Below are positions 26,704 to 34,919 of a stretch of 64,000 nt of DNA, one piece after another (within the stretch, counting starts at the first letter, position 1; every line of letters starts with the position of its first letter). Made by a program: the position numbers and the translations under genes. Below the pieces are notes generated by a model. The model was not told where the DNA came from, searched no databases, and worked only from the letters and a program-made list of their open reading frames with translations. The stretch is from CAUTYU01 sp963545205 (GTDB lineage Bacteria; Desulfobacterota; Desulfovibrionia; Desulfovibrionales; Desulfomicrobiaceae), in assembly GCA_963545205.1 (NCBI GenBank), contig CAUUHW010000004.1, positions 1 through 64,000 of the forward strand, written 5' to 3'.

Positions 26704-27495
26704 ATGAAAGTATATCGTTTTATTTTGACCTTGCTGTTTTTGGTGCTGCTTGGCGCGCCGGTTCAGGCTCATGAATTGTGGATCAACATGACCGAATATT
26801 CGCTAACGCTTTTTCAACACCCCAAATACGCCCCAACTCCACAGGCAAAAGTCATTGCCTATTTCGGTTGGGGACATAAATATCCGGTAAAAGACATGCT
26901 GGATAAAAAATATCTGGACACCCTGACCCAGATTGAACCCGATGGAAGTAAAAAGGAAATCACTGTTGGGGAAACCGGCTTTCGCGCCGTTGGAATAAAA
27001 ATGGAAAGCGAAGGCCCAAGAGTTTTTACCGCTCAGGTGCATCCGGGTTTTTATCAGGAAGTGGAAGGCCAGAAGGATTTTTACAACATGCGTTACGAAA
27101 TGTACGCCAAATCCCTGGTTTCTGTTGGAGAGGTAAAGAAGGATGACTTTACAAAACCTGTTGGTCAGCGGGTGGAAATTGTTCCCGCCGCCAACCCCAA
27201 TATGCTTAAAGTGGGCGACACTCTGTCCGTGCAGGTGCTGTTTGACGGAAAACCGGCTAAAGAATTTAGCGTCAAGGCCGTTCCCATGTACGCGCTGGGC
27301 GAGGGTATTGAAAAAACAAAAACTGACGACAAGGGCAATGCAACCTTTACGATAAAGGATTATGCCGGTCCTTGGCTGATCGCGGCTTCAAAAATGGAGC
27401 CGGCCACAGGAAAATTCGCCAAACAGTGCAAGAATTTTTTCTATCTGAGCACGATGACTTTTGGTGTTAAAAAAGATATGCCCGCGAAAAAATAA
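26704..27495 (+). CDS. DUF4198-type periplasmic protein (NikM-like)
   Basis: The 263-residue protein has a signal peptide ending QA, so the mature chain would begin HELWIN. An N-terminal His with a following Trp is a known metal-binding arrangement in this group. The rest is beta-rich with HPGF and KAVPMYALGEGIEKTKTDDKGNATF. DUF4198 proteins are often found beside TonB receptors and nickel/cobalt transporters. ATG at 26704 follows GGAGG. It is the last gene before a strong terminator, which closes the receptor cluster. Confidence 0.82.
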   Translation: MKVYRFILTLLFLVLLGAPVQAHELWINMTEYSLTLFQHPKYAPTPQAKVIAYFGWGHKYPVKDMLDKKYLDTLTQIEPDGSKKEITVGETGFRAVGIKMESEGPRVFTAQVHPGFYQEVEGQKDFYNMRYEMYAKSLVSVGEVKKDDFTKPVGQRVEIVPAANPNMLKVGDTLSVQVLFDGKPAKEFSVKAVPMYALGEGIEKTKTDDKGNATFTIKDYAGPWLIAASKMEPATGKFAKQCKNFFYLSTMTFGVKKDMPAKK

Positions 27496-27516
27496 CGGCT
27501 CAGAAAATCTGTAGAC

Positions 27517-27553
27517 AAAAAGCCCTGCAAGCAAGAGTTTGTAGGGCTTTTTT
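27517..27553 (+). terminator. Terminator after the TonB-receptor cluster
   Basis: AAAAAGCCCT (27517-27526) pairs with AGGGCTTTTT (27543-27552), continuing into T. Confidence 0.85.
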
Positions 27554-27588
27554 GTGGGGTGTTTCTGTGATTGCGGGGGCAGGTTGGG

Positions 27589-27660
27589 ATTTTCCCTTCG
27601 CTGATTTTTGAGTTAAAAAAGTGGGGTTGTGATTTCGTTTTTGGCTGCTGGATTTTTTTG
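27589..27660. repeat. Copy D of a dispersed AT-rich intergenic repeat (diverged)
   Basis: GCTGATTTTTGA, then GTTGTGATTT and TTTTTGGCTG occur in the same order and spacing as in the copy near 36.1 kb. No gene is seen. It lies between the DUF4198 terminator and the end of hydF. Confidence 0.4.
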
Positions 27661-27668
27661 TTTTTGAC

Positions 27669-28892
27669 TCATTGAATTTTCACAGCCTTTTCAAAGGCGC
27701 GCAGAGCGTCAGGAAAAGGCGAAAGAACGCGTGAAAGTACTCCCTGAGCCAGGGAAATAGCCAAACCGTAATTCGTCATGGGACAACCCGCCGCTGCTGC
27801 TGCGCGCTGGCGGGTCAGCATGTGCCCGCGCGTGATGGTACAGCCCCCGCAGTGAATGGCGGCTGTCAGATCAGGTTCGTACTTCGCGAAATCTTTTCCT
27901 GCGCTGACATGGCATTCAATCTGCCCACCTGCCAGTTTTTGCAGCAGACGAGGTATTTTGACCCGGCCAATATCATCTTGCTGCGGATGGTGGGAACAGG
28001 CTTCCTGAATAAGCACCTTGTCGCCGGGGTTGAGTCTGGTCAGAGCTGCGGCTCCGCTGGCAAAAAAAGACAAATCTCCCTTAAAACGGGCCATGAGGAC
28101 GGAAAATGTAGTCATGGCAATATGTTGAGGAACTTTTTTGTCCACTGTATGCACCACCTGTGAATCGCAGACAACAAGGTCCGGAGCGTGCTGCAGATGA
28201 TTGAGTGCGGTAGGCAGATCATGATCCGTACACACCATACAAACCTTGCGTCCGTCCAGACTGTCACGAATGGTCTGCACCTGCGGCATGATGAGCCGTC
28301 CCTTGGGCGCGCCGCTGTCCAGGGGAACCACCAGAATAAGCAGCCCCTGATCCGGCAGCAGGTCGCTTACCAGCGGCCTGTGCTCATTTTGCGGAGCGAG
28401 TTTTTCCAGTGCCGCGCGTATGTCGTTAAGTCCCTTGCCGGTGCGGGCACTGGCGCAAAGACACGGTACATCTTCGCTTAGATTCTCCGGTCTGACAGAC
28501 TTAGGCGAGCCTGTATCCGCCTTGTTCCAGACTACGGCAAAAGGAATATTTTTTTGGCGCAGTTGCGCGGCAATCAGGGTTTCGGTTGGCCCCCAGTGGT
28601 TGTCAGTGACCAGCAGGGCCATATCAAGGCGGGGCATGATTTCCAGGCTGCGCCGGACGCGCTGGTGCCCCAGCTCGCCTGTATCGTCAAGTCCGGCTGT
28701 ATCCCAGAGCACAACCGGCCCCAGAGGAGCCAGCTCCAGTGTTTTTTCCACCGGATCGGTTGTTGTGCCGGGAACATCCGAAACAATGGCCACCTGCTGT
28801 CCGCTCAGGGCATTCAGCAGTGAGGATTTGCCCACATTGCGCCGTCCGAAAAGGGCGATATGCAGGCGAAGGGCTTTTGGTGTGTTGAGCAT
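27669..28892 (-). CDS. hydF: [FeFe] hydrogenase maturation GTPase HydF
   Basis: This 407-residue GTPase and scaffold protein builds the 2Fe subcluster of the H-cluster, receives the products of HydE and HydG and hands them to HydA. Seen motifs: GRRNVGKSS P-loop near residue 14, GTTTDPVEK switch, DTAG, NKAD, and C-terminal Fe-S ligands CSHH and IHCGGC. ATG at 28892 (MLNTPKALRLHIALFGRRN) matches the family start; an in-frame upstream extension to 28988 lies in terminator sequence. A terminator sits between hydB and hydF, so it is probably read at reduced level or from its own promoter. Confidence 0.96.
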   Translation of the reverse strand: MLNTPKALRLHIALFGRRNVGKSSLLNALSGQQVAIVSDVPGTTTDPVEKTLELAPLGPVVLWDTAGLDDTGELGHQRVRRSLEIMPRLDMALLVTDNHWGPTETLIAAQLRQKNIPFAVVWNKADTGSPKSVRPENLSEDVPCLCASARTGKGLNDIRAALEKLAPQNEHRPLVSDLLPDQGLLILVVPLDSGAPKGRLIMPQVQTIRDSLDGRKVCMVCTDHDLPTALNHLQHAPDLVVCDSQVVHTVDKKVPQHIAMTTFSVLMARFKGDLSFFASGAAALTRLNPGDKVLIQEACSHHPQQDDIGRVKIPRLLQKLAGGQIECHVSAGKDFAKYEPDLTAAIHCGGCTITRGHMLTRQRAAAAAGCPMTNYGLAISLAQGVLSRVLSPFPDALRAFEKAVKIQ

Positions 28893-28907
28893 ACGGGTAC
28901 TTCCGTA

Positions 28908-28940
28908 GAAAAAAAGCTGGCGTGATAAAAAATCACGCCA
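28908..28940 (-). terminator. Terminator between hydB and hydF
   Basis: On the minus strand TGGCGTGAT and ATCACGCCA form a 9-base stem with a 5-base loop, followed by GC and a run of T. It separates the structural genes from hydF. Confidence 0.75.
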
Positions 28941-28991
28941 ACCTGGAATTACAGACATCAGGACGCAAGGTCCCGCAACAAAAAACAAAGG

Positions 28992-29366
28992 CTATTCATA
29001 CGGATAGCTGCCAGTATTAAACTCCTCCTGACGAGGATTGGGAAATGAGCCTTTGGCCATCAACTGTTTCAGGCCCTTTGATTTATCAAACCATTTTGTG
29101 TGCAGATGTTCCTCTGAGTCATGGCTTAACGGTTTTTTCAGCCAGGCTTTGTACATGGCCTGCACCTGGGCGTTATCCTGCGAGGCCCGTTTGGGAAAGG
29201 CGTTATCTGTTTTGTACACTGCGTTTATGCGGTCGCCCATGTAATCCTTGATTTCCTTGACGCTCGCATAGGCCTTGTTGACCATGCGAACACCGAGCAA
29301 AAGCCCGCCGGAAAGAATGCAGGCGCCTTTCAAAAATCCGCGTCGTGTCATATTGTGTATAGACAT
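28992..29366 (-). CDS. hydB: Periplasmic [FeFe] hydrogenase small subunit HydB
   Basis: The 124-residue subunit carries the Tat motif TRRGFLKG in a signal peptide (to about residue 34). The large subunit has no signal, so it is expected to ride out through Tat with HydB. The mature part (EIKDYMGDRINAVYKTD, HTKWFDKSKGLKQLM) matches the Desulfovibrio HydB pattern of a chain wrapping around HydA. It follows hydA after nine bases with a good AGGAGG ribosome site. Confidence 0.95.
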   Translation of the reverse strand: MSIHNMTRRGFLKGACILSGGLLLGVRMVNKAYASVKEIKDYMGDRINAVYKTDNAFPKRASQDNAQVQAMYKAWLKKPLSHDSEEHLHTKWFDKSKGLKQLMAKGSFPNPRQEEFNTGSYPYE

Positions 29367-29375
29367 GGAAACCTC

Positions 29376-30629
29376 CTACACCTTGCTGGCCTGGGCCAGG
29401 CGTTTTTTAAGACCGGCAAACAAACTGGTTGCCTTACGTTCTGCTGTTTCCAGCAGGGTGGGCATTAAGGGCTGACCGCCGCCGCACACACACCCGCCGG
29501 GACAGGCCATAAATTCAATGAAATGATAGGGCGATTTTCCGGCCCGCACTTCGTCACAGAGTCTGGCAAAGCGTTTGGCTCCGTGGACCACGGCCACACG
29601 GATTTCAATGCCGTTGATGGTTACGGTATAGTCCTTCTGGCCTTTGAGTCCGCGTACCGGTTTGAAATCCCATGAATCCGGTTTTTCCCCGGTTACGGCC
29701 TGATAGGCAAAGCGCAGGGCAGCTTCCATGACACCGCCGGTAACTCCAAAGATGGTGGCCCCACCGGTTGATTCACCCATCAGGCTGTCACGCTTGCCGT
29801 CTGGCAGGTTTTTGAAATCAATGCCTGCCTGACGGATCATCCAGGCCAGTTCACGGGTAGTCAGGGTGGCGTCAATATCACGCAAGCCCCCGTTATTCAG
29901 TTCAGGGCGCAAACCTTCGTATTTTTTGGCAACACAGGGCATGATGGATACCGTGTAAATATCCTTGGGATTATAGTTGCGCTGTTTGGCGCCGTAGGTT
30001 TTGGCCAGCCGTCCACTCATGCCCACCGGCGACTTGCAGGAAGAAAAATGTGGGAGAAGATCAGGATAAAATGTTTCCGCGTATTTCTGCCACCCTGGAC
30101 AGCAGGACGTGAACTGGGGCAGATGTTTTTTTTCGGTTAACCGCTCCACAAATTCCGAGGCTTCTTCCCAGATGGTCACATCCGCTCCAAATTCCGTATC
30201 CCAGCAGTGGCTGAACCCCAATGCTTTCAGGGCTGAAAACATCTTGCCCGTGGTTACGCTGCCCGGAGCCAGACCAAAGGCCTCGCCCAGAGCGTAGCGC
30301 ACTGATGGCGCGGGCATGGCGATACACTTGATTTTTTTGTCCTTCAGCTTTTTTTGCAGTTCAGGCACCCAGGTATTGACCTCGTAAATGGCCATTTCCG
30401 GACAATGGGTCAGGCACTGACCGCAGTTGATGCACAATTCCGGATGCGCCACTTCATGCACCTCGCTGCTTTCGCCGTAAATGGCTCCTGTCGGGCAGTA
30501 TTCCTGACAGGAGTCACAGCCAATACATTTTTCCGGGTCAATCTGTACAAAAAACATTTTTTCGCAGTCTGATCCTGGTGGTGGTACATGGGGTTCATAA
30601 GGAATATGCTCCATGATGATACGTGACAT
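29376..30629 (-). CDS. hydA: Periplasmic [FeFe] hydrogenase large subunit HydA
   Basis: The 417-residue catalytic subunit reversibly oxidises H2. Two ferredoxin-type 4Fe-4S sites are at Cys35, 38, 41, 45 and Cys66, 69, 72, 76. H-cluster motifs are TSCCPGW (174-180), PCVAKKYE (231-238) and FMACPGGCVCGGG (373-385). Length and sequence order are near those of D. vulgaris HydA (421 aa). In sulfate reducers the enzyme usually feeds electrons to periplasmic cytochrome c3. ATG at 30629 follows AGGAGG. It lies three bases after hydE. Confidence 0.97.
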   Translation of the reverse strand: MSRIIMEHIPYEPHVPPPGSDCEKMFFVQIDPEKCIGCDSCQEYCPTGAIYGESSEVHEVAHPELCINCGQCLTHCPEMAIYEVNTWVPELQKKLKDKKIKCIAMPAPSVRYALGEAFGLAPGSVTTGKMFSALKALGFSHCWDTEFGADVTIWEEASEFVERLTEKKHLPQFTSCCPGWQKYAETFYPDLLPHFSSCKSPVGMSGRLAKTYGAKQRNYNPKDIYTVSIMPCVAKKYEGLRPELNNGGLRDIDATLTTRELAWMIRQAGIDFKNLPDGKRDSLMGESTGGATIFGVTGGVMEAALRFAYQAVTGEKPDSWDFKPVRGLKGQKDYTVTINGIEIRVAVVHGAKRFARLCDEVRAGKSPYHFIEFMACPGGCVCGGGQPLMPTLLETAERKATSLFAGLKKRLAQASKV

Positions 30630-30632
30630 TTT

Positions 30633-31697
30633 CTACCTCCTGACAATAAAAGGTGTAATGGGTTCTGTCGGTCGCGCCCACATGGGCGGCGGGGGACAGT
30701 TTTTCTTTTTTTCGGCACCAAAAGGGTCGGTCAATATCTCTTTTGGAGTAGGGTGCAGTCTATGCGTGCGGCCGGCAGCCTCTATGGCCTGGCGCGCTCC
30801 GGCCATAGTCACCCGGTTTTTATGGTCATAAATACAGTAGTGTTCACAGTAGGCAGATGGCGTGAATGCGGGCATCAGCACGTTGCCTCCGGCCACCAGT
30901 CCGTCTTTTTGTCCGTCTGCACTGTCTGCCGTGGCCAAGGCTGTCGTGGCCGGAATATTGGCCCAGGGCAAAACCAGCCGCAGGACAGCCATGACCCGTA
31001 AGGTCAAATCAACTGAACCGCCGGGTTTTGTTCCAAGAGGTGTATCAGCCTGGGCAATAAAAGGGCCTGCTCCGCACATGGCTACGCCCAGCTCTTTTGC
31101 CAGCAAAATATCATCAGCCAGAGTGGTAAGGTCTTGTCCCGGCAGGCCGACCATAAAGCCGTTTCCTGTTTCATAGCCCAGTTTTTTTAGCATACGCAGA
31201 CAGTTGATACGCTCCTGCAGGCTGTGCCCCGGATGCAGGCGGGCATACAGCCGGGCATCAGCGGTTTCATGTTTGAGCAAAAAACGCACGGCTCCTGCTT
31301 CTTTCCACAGAGCACAGGCTTTCTGGGGCTGTTCTCCCACGCTGAGCGTGACAGGAACACATAGGTCACAGGCAATGGTCTGTATGATGTCTGCCAGCCA
31401 GCGCGGGTCTATAGCATATTCACCTGATTGTAAAACAATGGTGTCCGCGCCTGCCGTCACAGCCTGTCTGGCTGTATCCAGAATTTCAGCGCTTGAAAGA
31501 GTGTAGCGTTTCAGTCTTTTGTTGCCCGAGCGCAAACCGCAATAACGGCAGTTGCGGCGGCATACGTTTGAAAATTCAATAAGTCCCCGTACAAAAACAT
31601 GCGTGCCTTTTTTTTGTGTCAGCACCTTGGCGGCGCGTTTCTGCAGCAGCGCAAAAGGTGTTGTAAACAAAAGTGTGAGGATTTCTTCACGGCGCAT
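30633..31697 (-). CDS. hydE: [FeFe] hydrogenase maturation radical SAM protein HydE
   Basis: The 354-residue protein has the radical SAM motif NVCRRNCRYCGLR near residue 44, then GADTIVLQSGEYA and SVGEQPQKAC in the barrel, and late NVLMPAFTPSAYCEHYCIYD. HydE acts in making the dithiomethylamine bridge precursor of the 2Fe subcluster. ATG at 31697 follows AAGGA by seven bases. It ends three bases before hydA, so maturase and enzyme are transcribed together. Confidence 0.95.
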   Translation of the reverse strand: MRREEILTLLFTTPFALLQKRAAKVLTQKKGTHVFVRGLIEFSNVCRRNCRYCGLRSGNKRLKRYTLSSAEILDTARQAVTAGADTIVLQSGEYAIDPRWLADIIQTIACDLCVPVTLSVGEQPQKACALWKEAGAVRFLLKHETADARLYARLHPGHSLQERINCLRMLKKLGYETGNGFMVGLPGQDLTTLADDILLAKELGVAMCGAGPFIAQADTPLGTKPGGSVDLTLRVMAVLRLVLPWANIPATTALATADSADGQKDGLVAGGNVLMPAFTPSAYCEHYCIYDHKNRVTMAGARQAIEAAGRTHRLHPTPKEILTDPFGAEKKKNCPPPPMWARPTEPITPFIVRR

Positions 31698-31719
31698 ACT
31701 GGGGTCCTTAAAATCCGCG

Positions 31720-31810
31720 TCATCTGCGGATTTTTTTCTTCAGATCAAAAATCAGCCTTCAAAAATCAAAAATTCCAGTTCTTCATTTCTTTCAATCAAA
31801 AATCAAAAAT
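31720..31810. repeat. Copy B of a dispersed AT-rich intergenic repeat
   Basis: The 113-base gap between hydG and hydE holds TCATCTGCGGATTTTT (31720-31735), identical to 15049-15064. A 27-base stretch at 31745-31771 recurs exactly, inverted, at 36078-36104. AATCAAAAATCAAAAATT follows. No coding potential. Confidence 0.65.
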
Positions 31811-33220
31811 TCAACAATACACGTCCCTTTGTCCCGATCTGACCTTGGTCAGCAGTTTTTCCGACACGCGGCGGATTTTTTCGTCCATACCGGCCAAAGA
31901 AGCGGTAATGGCGATTTCTCCGGCCAGCTGATTTTCTTTGCTGGCGTAGTCAAGCAGATATTCCTCAAAAGTGGAAAGCGCGTTTGGCGCGCACTTGGCC
32001 TTGATAAGGCCCGGTTTGGCCAGATCCATGAAATCCTTTCCGGTCCGCCCAAGGCGGTAGCAGCCTGTGCAAAAGGACGGAATAAAACCATGCTCGCCCA
32101 AGTCCTTGACAACCTCGGCCAGGCTTCTGTGGTCGCCCAGTTGAAACTGGGCCGCTTCAAACTGGCTCTCGTCCTTGTACCCGCCGGGATTAGTACGGCT
32201 GCCCGCTGAAATTTGCGAAATACCCAGTTCCAGGGTCAGGCTGCGAATAGTCTGGTTTTCGCGGGTGGACATGATCATGCCCGTATAGGGGACGGCCATG
32301 CGCAGGATAGCCACCAGTTTGAGAAAATCCTCATCGCGCACTTCATGGGGGGGGCGGGAAGCCAGATCTGAACCCATGGCCGGCTCAATGCGCGGAACGC
32401 TTATTGTGTGGCAGCCAACGCCAAAGCGTTTTTCCAGATGAGCAATGTGCATCATCAGGGCCAGGGTTTCGTATTTCCAGTCGTACAGCCCGTAAAGCAG
32501 CCCCATGCCCACGTCATCAATACCGGCCAGCATGGCCCGGTCAAAGGAAGAAGCCCGCCAGTCCAGATCGCTTTTGGGACCGGAAAGGTGCATCTTTTTG
32601 TAGGTGGGCCGGTGATAGGTTTCCTGAAAAAGCTGGAACGTGCCGATATTTCGTTCCTTGAGGCGGCAAAAATCCTGTGTTGAAAGGGGAGCCAGATTGA
32701 CATTGATACGGCGGATATTACTGCCGCTTTCGTCACGGGCTTCGTAAATGGCGTCAATGGAATCAAGGACATAGTCAATACCGCTGCCGGGATAGGCTTC
32801 ACCAGCCACCATGAGTACCCGTTTGTGCCCCTGGCGCAGAAGAATCTTTGTTTCTTCCATAATTTCTTCATGGTTCAAAGACCGGCGTATCAGTTCCTTG
32901 TTGGATTTGCGGAAAGCGCAGTACAGACATTCATTTGAGCACAGGTTGGAAATGTACAGTGGAGCGAAAAGCACAATGCGGTTGCCGTAAATTTCTTCCT
33001 TGATTGCCTTGGCGGTGCTGTACAGTTCGGCTGTCAGTTCCTGAGAACGGACCCCCATGAGTACGGCCACATCCTCCAGGTTCAGGCCTTTAAGTTCCTT
33101 TGCCTTGGCCAGAACTTCGCGGACCTGTACTGTATCTTCATTGCTGCAGGAAGAAGCAAGCACGCCCTGTATTTTTTCATCGTCCAGCCATACGGCTTTG
33201 GTATCCGCCATATTTTCCAT
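31811..33220 (-). CDS. hydG: [FeFe] hydrogenase maturation radical SAM protein HydG
   Basis: The 469-residue enzyme splits tyrosine to make the CO and CN ligands of the H-cluster. The radical SAM motif CSNECLYC sits near residue 100, and the C-terminal CTGC (FCTGCYRLGRTGKDF) binds the second, five-iron cluster. Length is usual for HydG. ATG at 33220 has GGGAGG four bases upstream; an in-frame GTG at 33232 overlaps that site and is rejected. First gene of the hydG-hydE-hydA-hydB run. Confidence 0.96.
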   Translation of the reverse strand: MENMADTKAVWLDDEKIQGVLASSCSNEDTVQVREVLAKAKELKGLNLEDVAVLMGVRSQELTAELYSTAKAIKEEIYGNRIVLFAPLYISNLCSNECLYCAFRKSNKELIRRSLNHEEIMEETKILLRQGHKRVLMVAGEAYPGSGIDYVLDSIDAIYEARDESGSNIRRINVNLAPLSTQDFCRLKERNIGTFQLFQETYHRPTYKKMHLSGPKSDLDWRASSFDRAMLAGIDDVGMGLLYGLYDWKYETLALMMHIAHLEKRFGVGCHTISVPRIEPAMGSDLASRPPHEVRDEDFLKLVAILRMAVPYTGMIMSTRENQTIRSLTLELGISQISAGSRTNPGGYKDESQFEAAQFQLGDHRSLAEVVKDLGEHGFIPSFCTGCYRLGRTGKDFMDLAKPGLIKAKCAPNALSTFEEYLLDYASKENQLAGEIAITASLAGMDEKIRRVSEKLLTKVRSGQRDVYC

Positions 33221-33563
33221 GAGGCCTCCCACTGCTTGAAGCGATTTTAACCTGCTATATTAACAGGAATTTTTACTTGAAAGTTTTATTTTTTTGTAAG
33301 GATAACGTCATTATGTTGTATCATGAAAAATAGACAACCTGAATTCAAACTTTGTTGCTTTTCCCAAAAAAAGCAAAAGATTTAATATGTTTATTCTATC
33401 AGCTTATTTTTGTCAATGATGGAATACAAAATTGAAATCTTTCTGTGAGGAAAAATACTGGAGGCAGATTTTTCTAAGCGATTGTTGTCGGTTCAGCGTG
33501 GAGTCCGGCCGGACAGAGAAGTATTGAAATGAAATTTTTCAGAAAAAGAGGGGGAAAGCGCAA
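33221..33563. other. Intergenic region upstream of hydG
   Basis: This 343-base AT-rich region has no gene. It should hold the hydrogenase promoter. One candidate on the minus strand is TTGACA at 33416-33411, then 17 bases, then TAAACA. A TTGCTTTT/AAAAGCAA inverted repeat lies at about 33355-33376 and could be regulatory. No clear FNR-type box was seen. Confidence 0.35.
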
Positions 33564-33595
33564 AACAAACCGGCTCAGAACTGAGCCGGTTTGTT
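33564..33595 (-). terminator. Terminator of the RRM gene
   Basis: A perfect 15-base stem (AACAAACCGGCTCAG with CTGAGCCGGTTTGTT) and a 2-base loop, 13 bases after the stop codon. A T-rich stretch lies on the minus strand. Confidence 0.85.
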
Positions 33596-33608
33596 GGTCT
33601 TTTGTTTT

Positions 33609-33875
33609 TTACCAGCGAGACTGGCGTTCCGGACGGGGCCGTGCTTCGTTGACCTTGATGGTGCGGCCGCCAAAGTCGCTTCCGTTCAGGGCTTCGATTG
33701 CTTCATTGCTTCCCTGTTCTTCCATTTCAACAAAGCCAAATCCACGTGGACGGCCTGTTTCACGGTCTTCTATCAGTTTAACAGAAACAACGCTTCCATA
33801 GGTTTCAAACGCGGCGCGTACTTCTTCTTCAGTCGCACTCCAGGGCAGGTTGCCAACATAAATGTTTTTAGCCAT
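33609..33875 (-). CDS. Small RNA-binding protein with one RRM domain
   Basis: The 88-residue protein is almost only an RNA recognition motif: RNP2 IYVGNL at about 5-10 and RNP1 RGFGFVEM at about 44-51, then ALNGSDFGGRTIKVNEARPR and a short Arg/Gln tail. Such single-RRM proteins bind single-stranded RNA and are often cold- or stress-related. The start at 33875 (MAKNIYVG) is preferred because GGAGA lies five bases upstream; an ATG four codons earlier overlaps that site. Confidence 0.92.
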   Translation of the reverse strand: MAKNIYVGNLPWSATEEEVRAAFETYGSVVSVKLIEDRETGRPRGFGFVEMEEQGSNEAIEALNGSDFGGRTIKVNEARPRPERQSRW

Positions 33876-33900
33876 TCTTCTCTCCATAAGGCATTTAGAT

Positions 33901-33933
33901 AATAAAAAAGCAGTATCCTAAAGGGCACTGCTT
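33901..33933 (-). terminator. Terminator of tRNA-Met
   Basis: On the minus strand AAGCAGT and ACTGCTT form a 7-base stem with a 12-base loop, followed by TTTTATT. It lies between the tRNA and the RRM gene. Confidence 0.7.
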
Positions 33934-34056
33934 CAAACAACAATTTAAGATGCAATAACCAAATCCAGAACAGGAATCAAAGCTATCTGATTAACATTTA
34001 ATGTCAAGAAAAAAACGCCGTCTGCTTTCATATTCAATACATCTTTGTGAATAAAA

Positions 34057-34133
34057 TGGTAGCGAGGAGAGGACTTGAACCTCCGACACTGCGGATATGA
34101 GCCGCATGCTCTGACCACCTGAGCTACCCCGCC
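34057..34133 (-). tRNA. tRNA-Met (anticodon CAT)
   Basis: The 77-base cloverleaf starts GGCGGGG and ends CCTCGCTACCA with encoded CCA. D stem GCTC/GAGC, anticodon stem TGCGG/CCGCA with loop CTCATAT, T arm GGAGG-TTCAAGT-CCTCT. Anticodon CAT is at 34099-34097. Elongator Met is most likely; a lysidine-modified tRNA-Ile(CAT) cannot be fully excluded by eye. Confidence 0.9.
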
Positions 34134-34160
34134 ACATTTTTTCCTACAAAAGGATTTGAA

Positions 34161-34189
34161 CCTATATGGTCTTCCCTTAAAAAGGTCAA
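34161..34189 (-). promoter_or_regulatory. Promoter of tRNA-Met
   Basis: Minus-strand TTGACC (34189-34184), 17 bases, TATAGG (34166-34161), about 28 bases before the tRNA 5' end. Confidence 0.55.
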
Positions 34190-34265
34190 GTCTTTTTTTT
34201 ATTTTTTTGCGCCCTGCTTTCTGTTTATTTGCTTTTTTCTATGGAAGAAGCTAGTTGACGGCCCC

Positions 34266-34919
34266 ATGTCGCATGTTGGAAAAAAAGAACAGGCTGGCCG
34301 TATTCTGGCCTTTATGCAAAATCGTTATCCCGCGCCGGCTTCAGAACTGGACTGGACCAGTCCCTGGGAGCTTCTGGTGGCAACCATGCTGGCTGCGCAA
34401 TGTACGGACAAACGGGTGAACACGGTGACCCCCCGTCTTTTTTCCCGTTGGCCGGATATCGCGGCTGTCGCGCAGGCAGACCTGGCCGAGATGGAAAGTG
34501 TTGTGCGCCCAACCGGATTTTACCGCAACAAGGCCCGCAATCTTATTGCCAGCGCGTGTAAAATTATGGTTGATTTCGGCGGTCAGGTTCCTGCCACAAT
34601 GGAAGGGCTGGTTTCCCTGCCCGGAGTGGCGCGCAAGACTGCCAATATCGTACTTTCAAATGCCTATGGGTTGCAGGAAGGGATTGCCGTTGATACCCAC
34701 GTCAAAAGACTGAGTAACCGGCTTGGATTGACAATATCCTGCGATCCAGTACGGATTGAACAGGATCTGATGCCCCTTGTTCCCAGGCCGTATTGGGGCG
34801 ATTTTAATCATTATCTTGTGTTGTACGGACGGGAAGTGTGCAAGGCCAGAAAGCCCTTGTGCGCGGAATGCGGACTGGCCCGGATCTGTCCGTTCATGGG
34901 AGAAAAGAACAGATCATGA
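34266..34919 (+). CDS. nth: Endonuclease III (DNA glycosylase/AP lyase)
   Basis: The 217-residue base-excision repair enzyme removes oxidised pyrimidines. It has the helix-hairpin-helix LPGVARKTANIVL with the catalytic Lys, the catalytic Asp in VDTHVKRLSNRL, and a C-terminal 4Fe-4S loop (CKARKPLCAECGLARICP). Length is normal. Its stop overlaps the tgt start by ATGA. Confidence 0.96.
   Translation: MSHVGKKEQAGRILAFMQNRYPAPASELDWTSPWELLVATMLAAQCTDKRVNTVTPRLFSRWPDIAAVAQADLAEMESVVRPTGFYRNKARNLIASACKIMVDFGGQVPATMEGLVSLPGVARKTANIVLSNAYGLQEGIAVDTHVKRLSNRLGLTISCDPVRIEQDLMPLVPRPYWGDFNHYLVLYGREVCKARKPLCAECGLARICPFMGEKNRS

Noticed and set aside
28893..28988. Upstream extension of hydF
   Set aside because: It runs through the terminator hairpin, and the family starts near MLNTPK.
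34838..34915. 26-codon upstream extension of tgt
   Set aside because: It lies inside nth, does not match the family start, and ATG at 34916 overlaps the nth stop in a coupled way.
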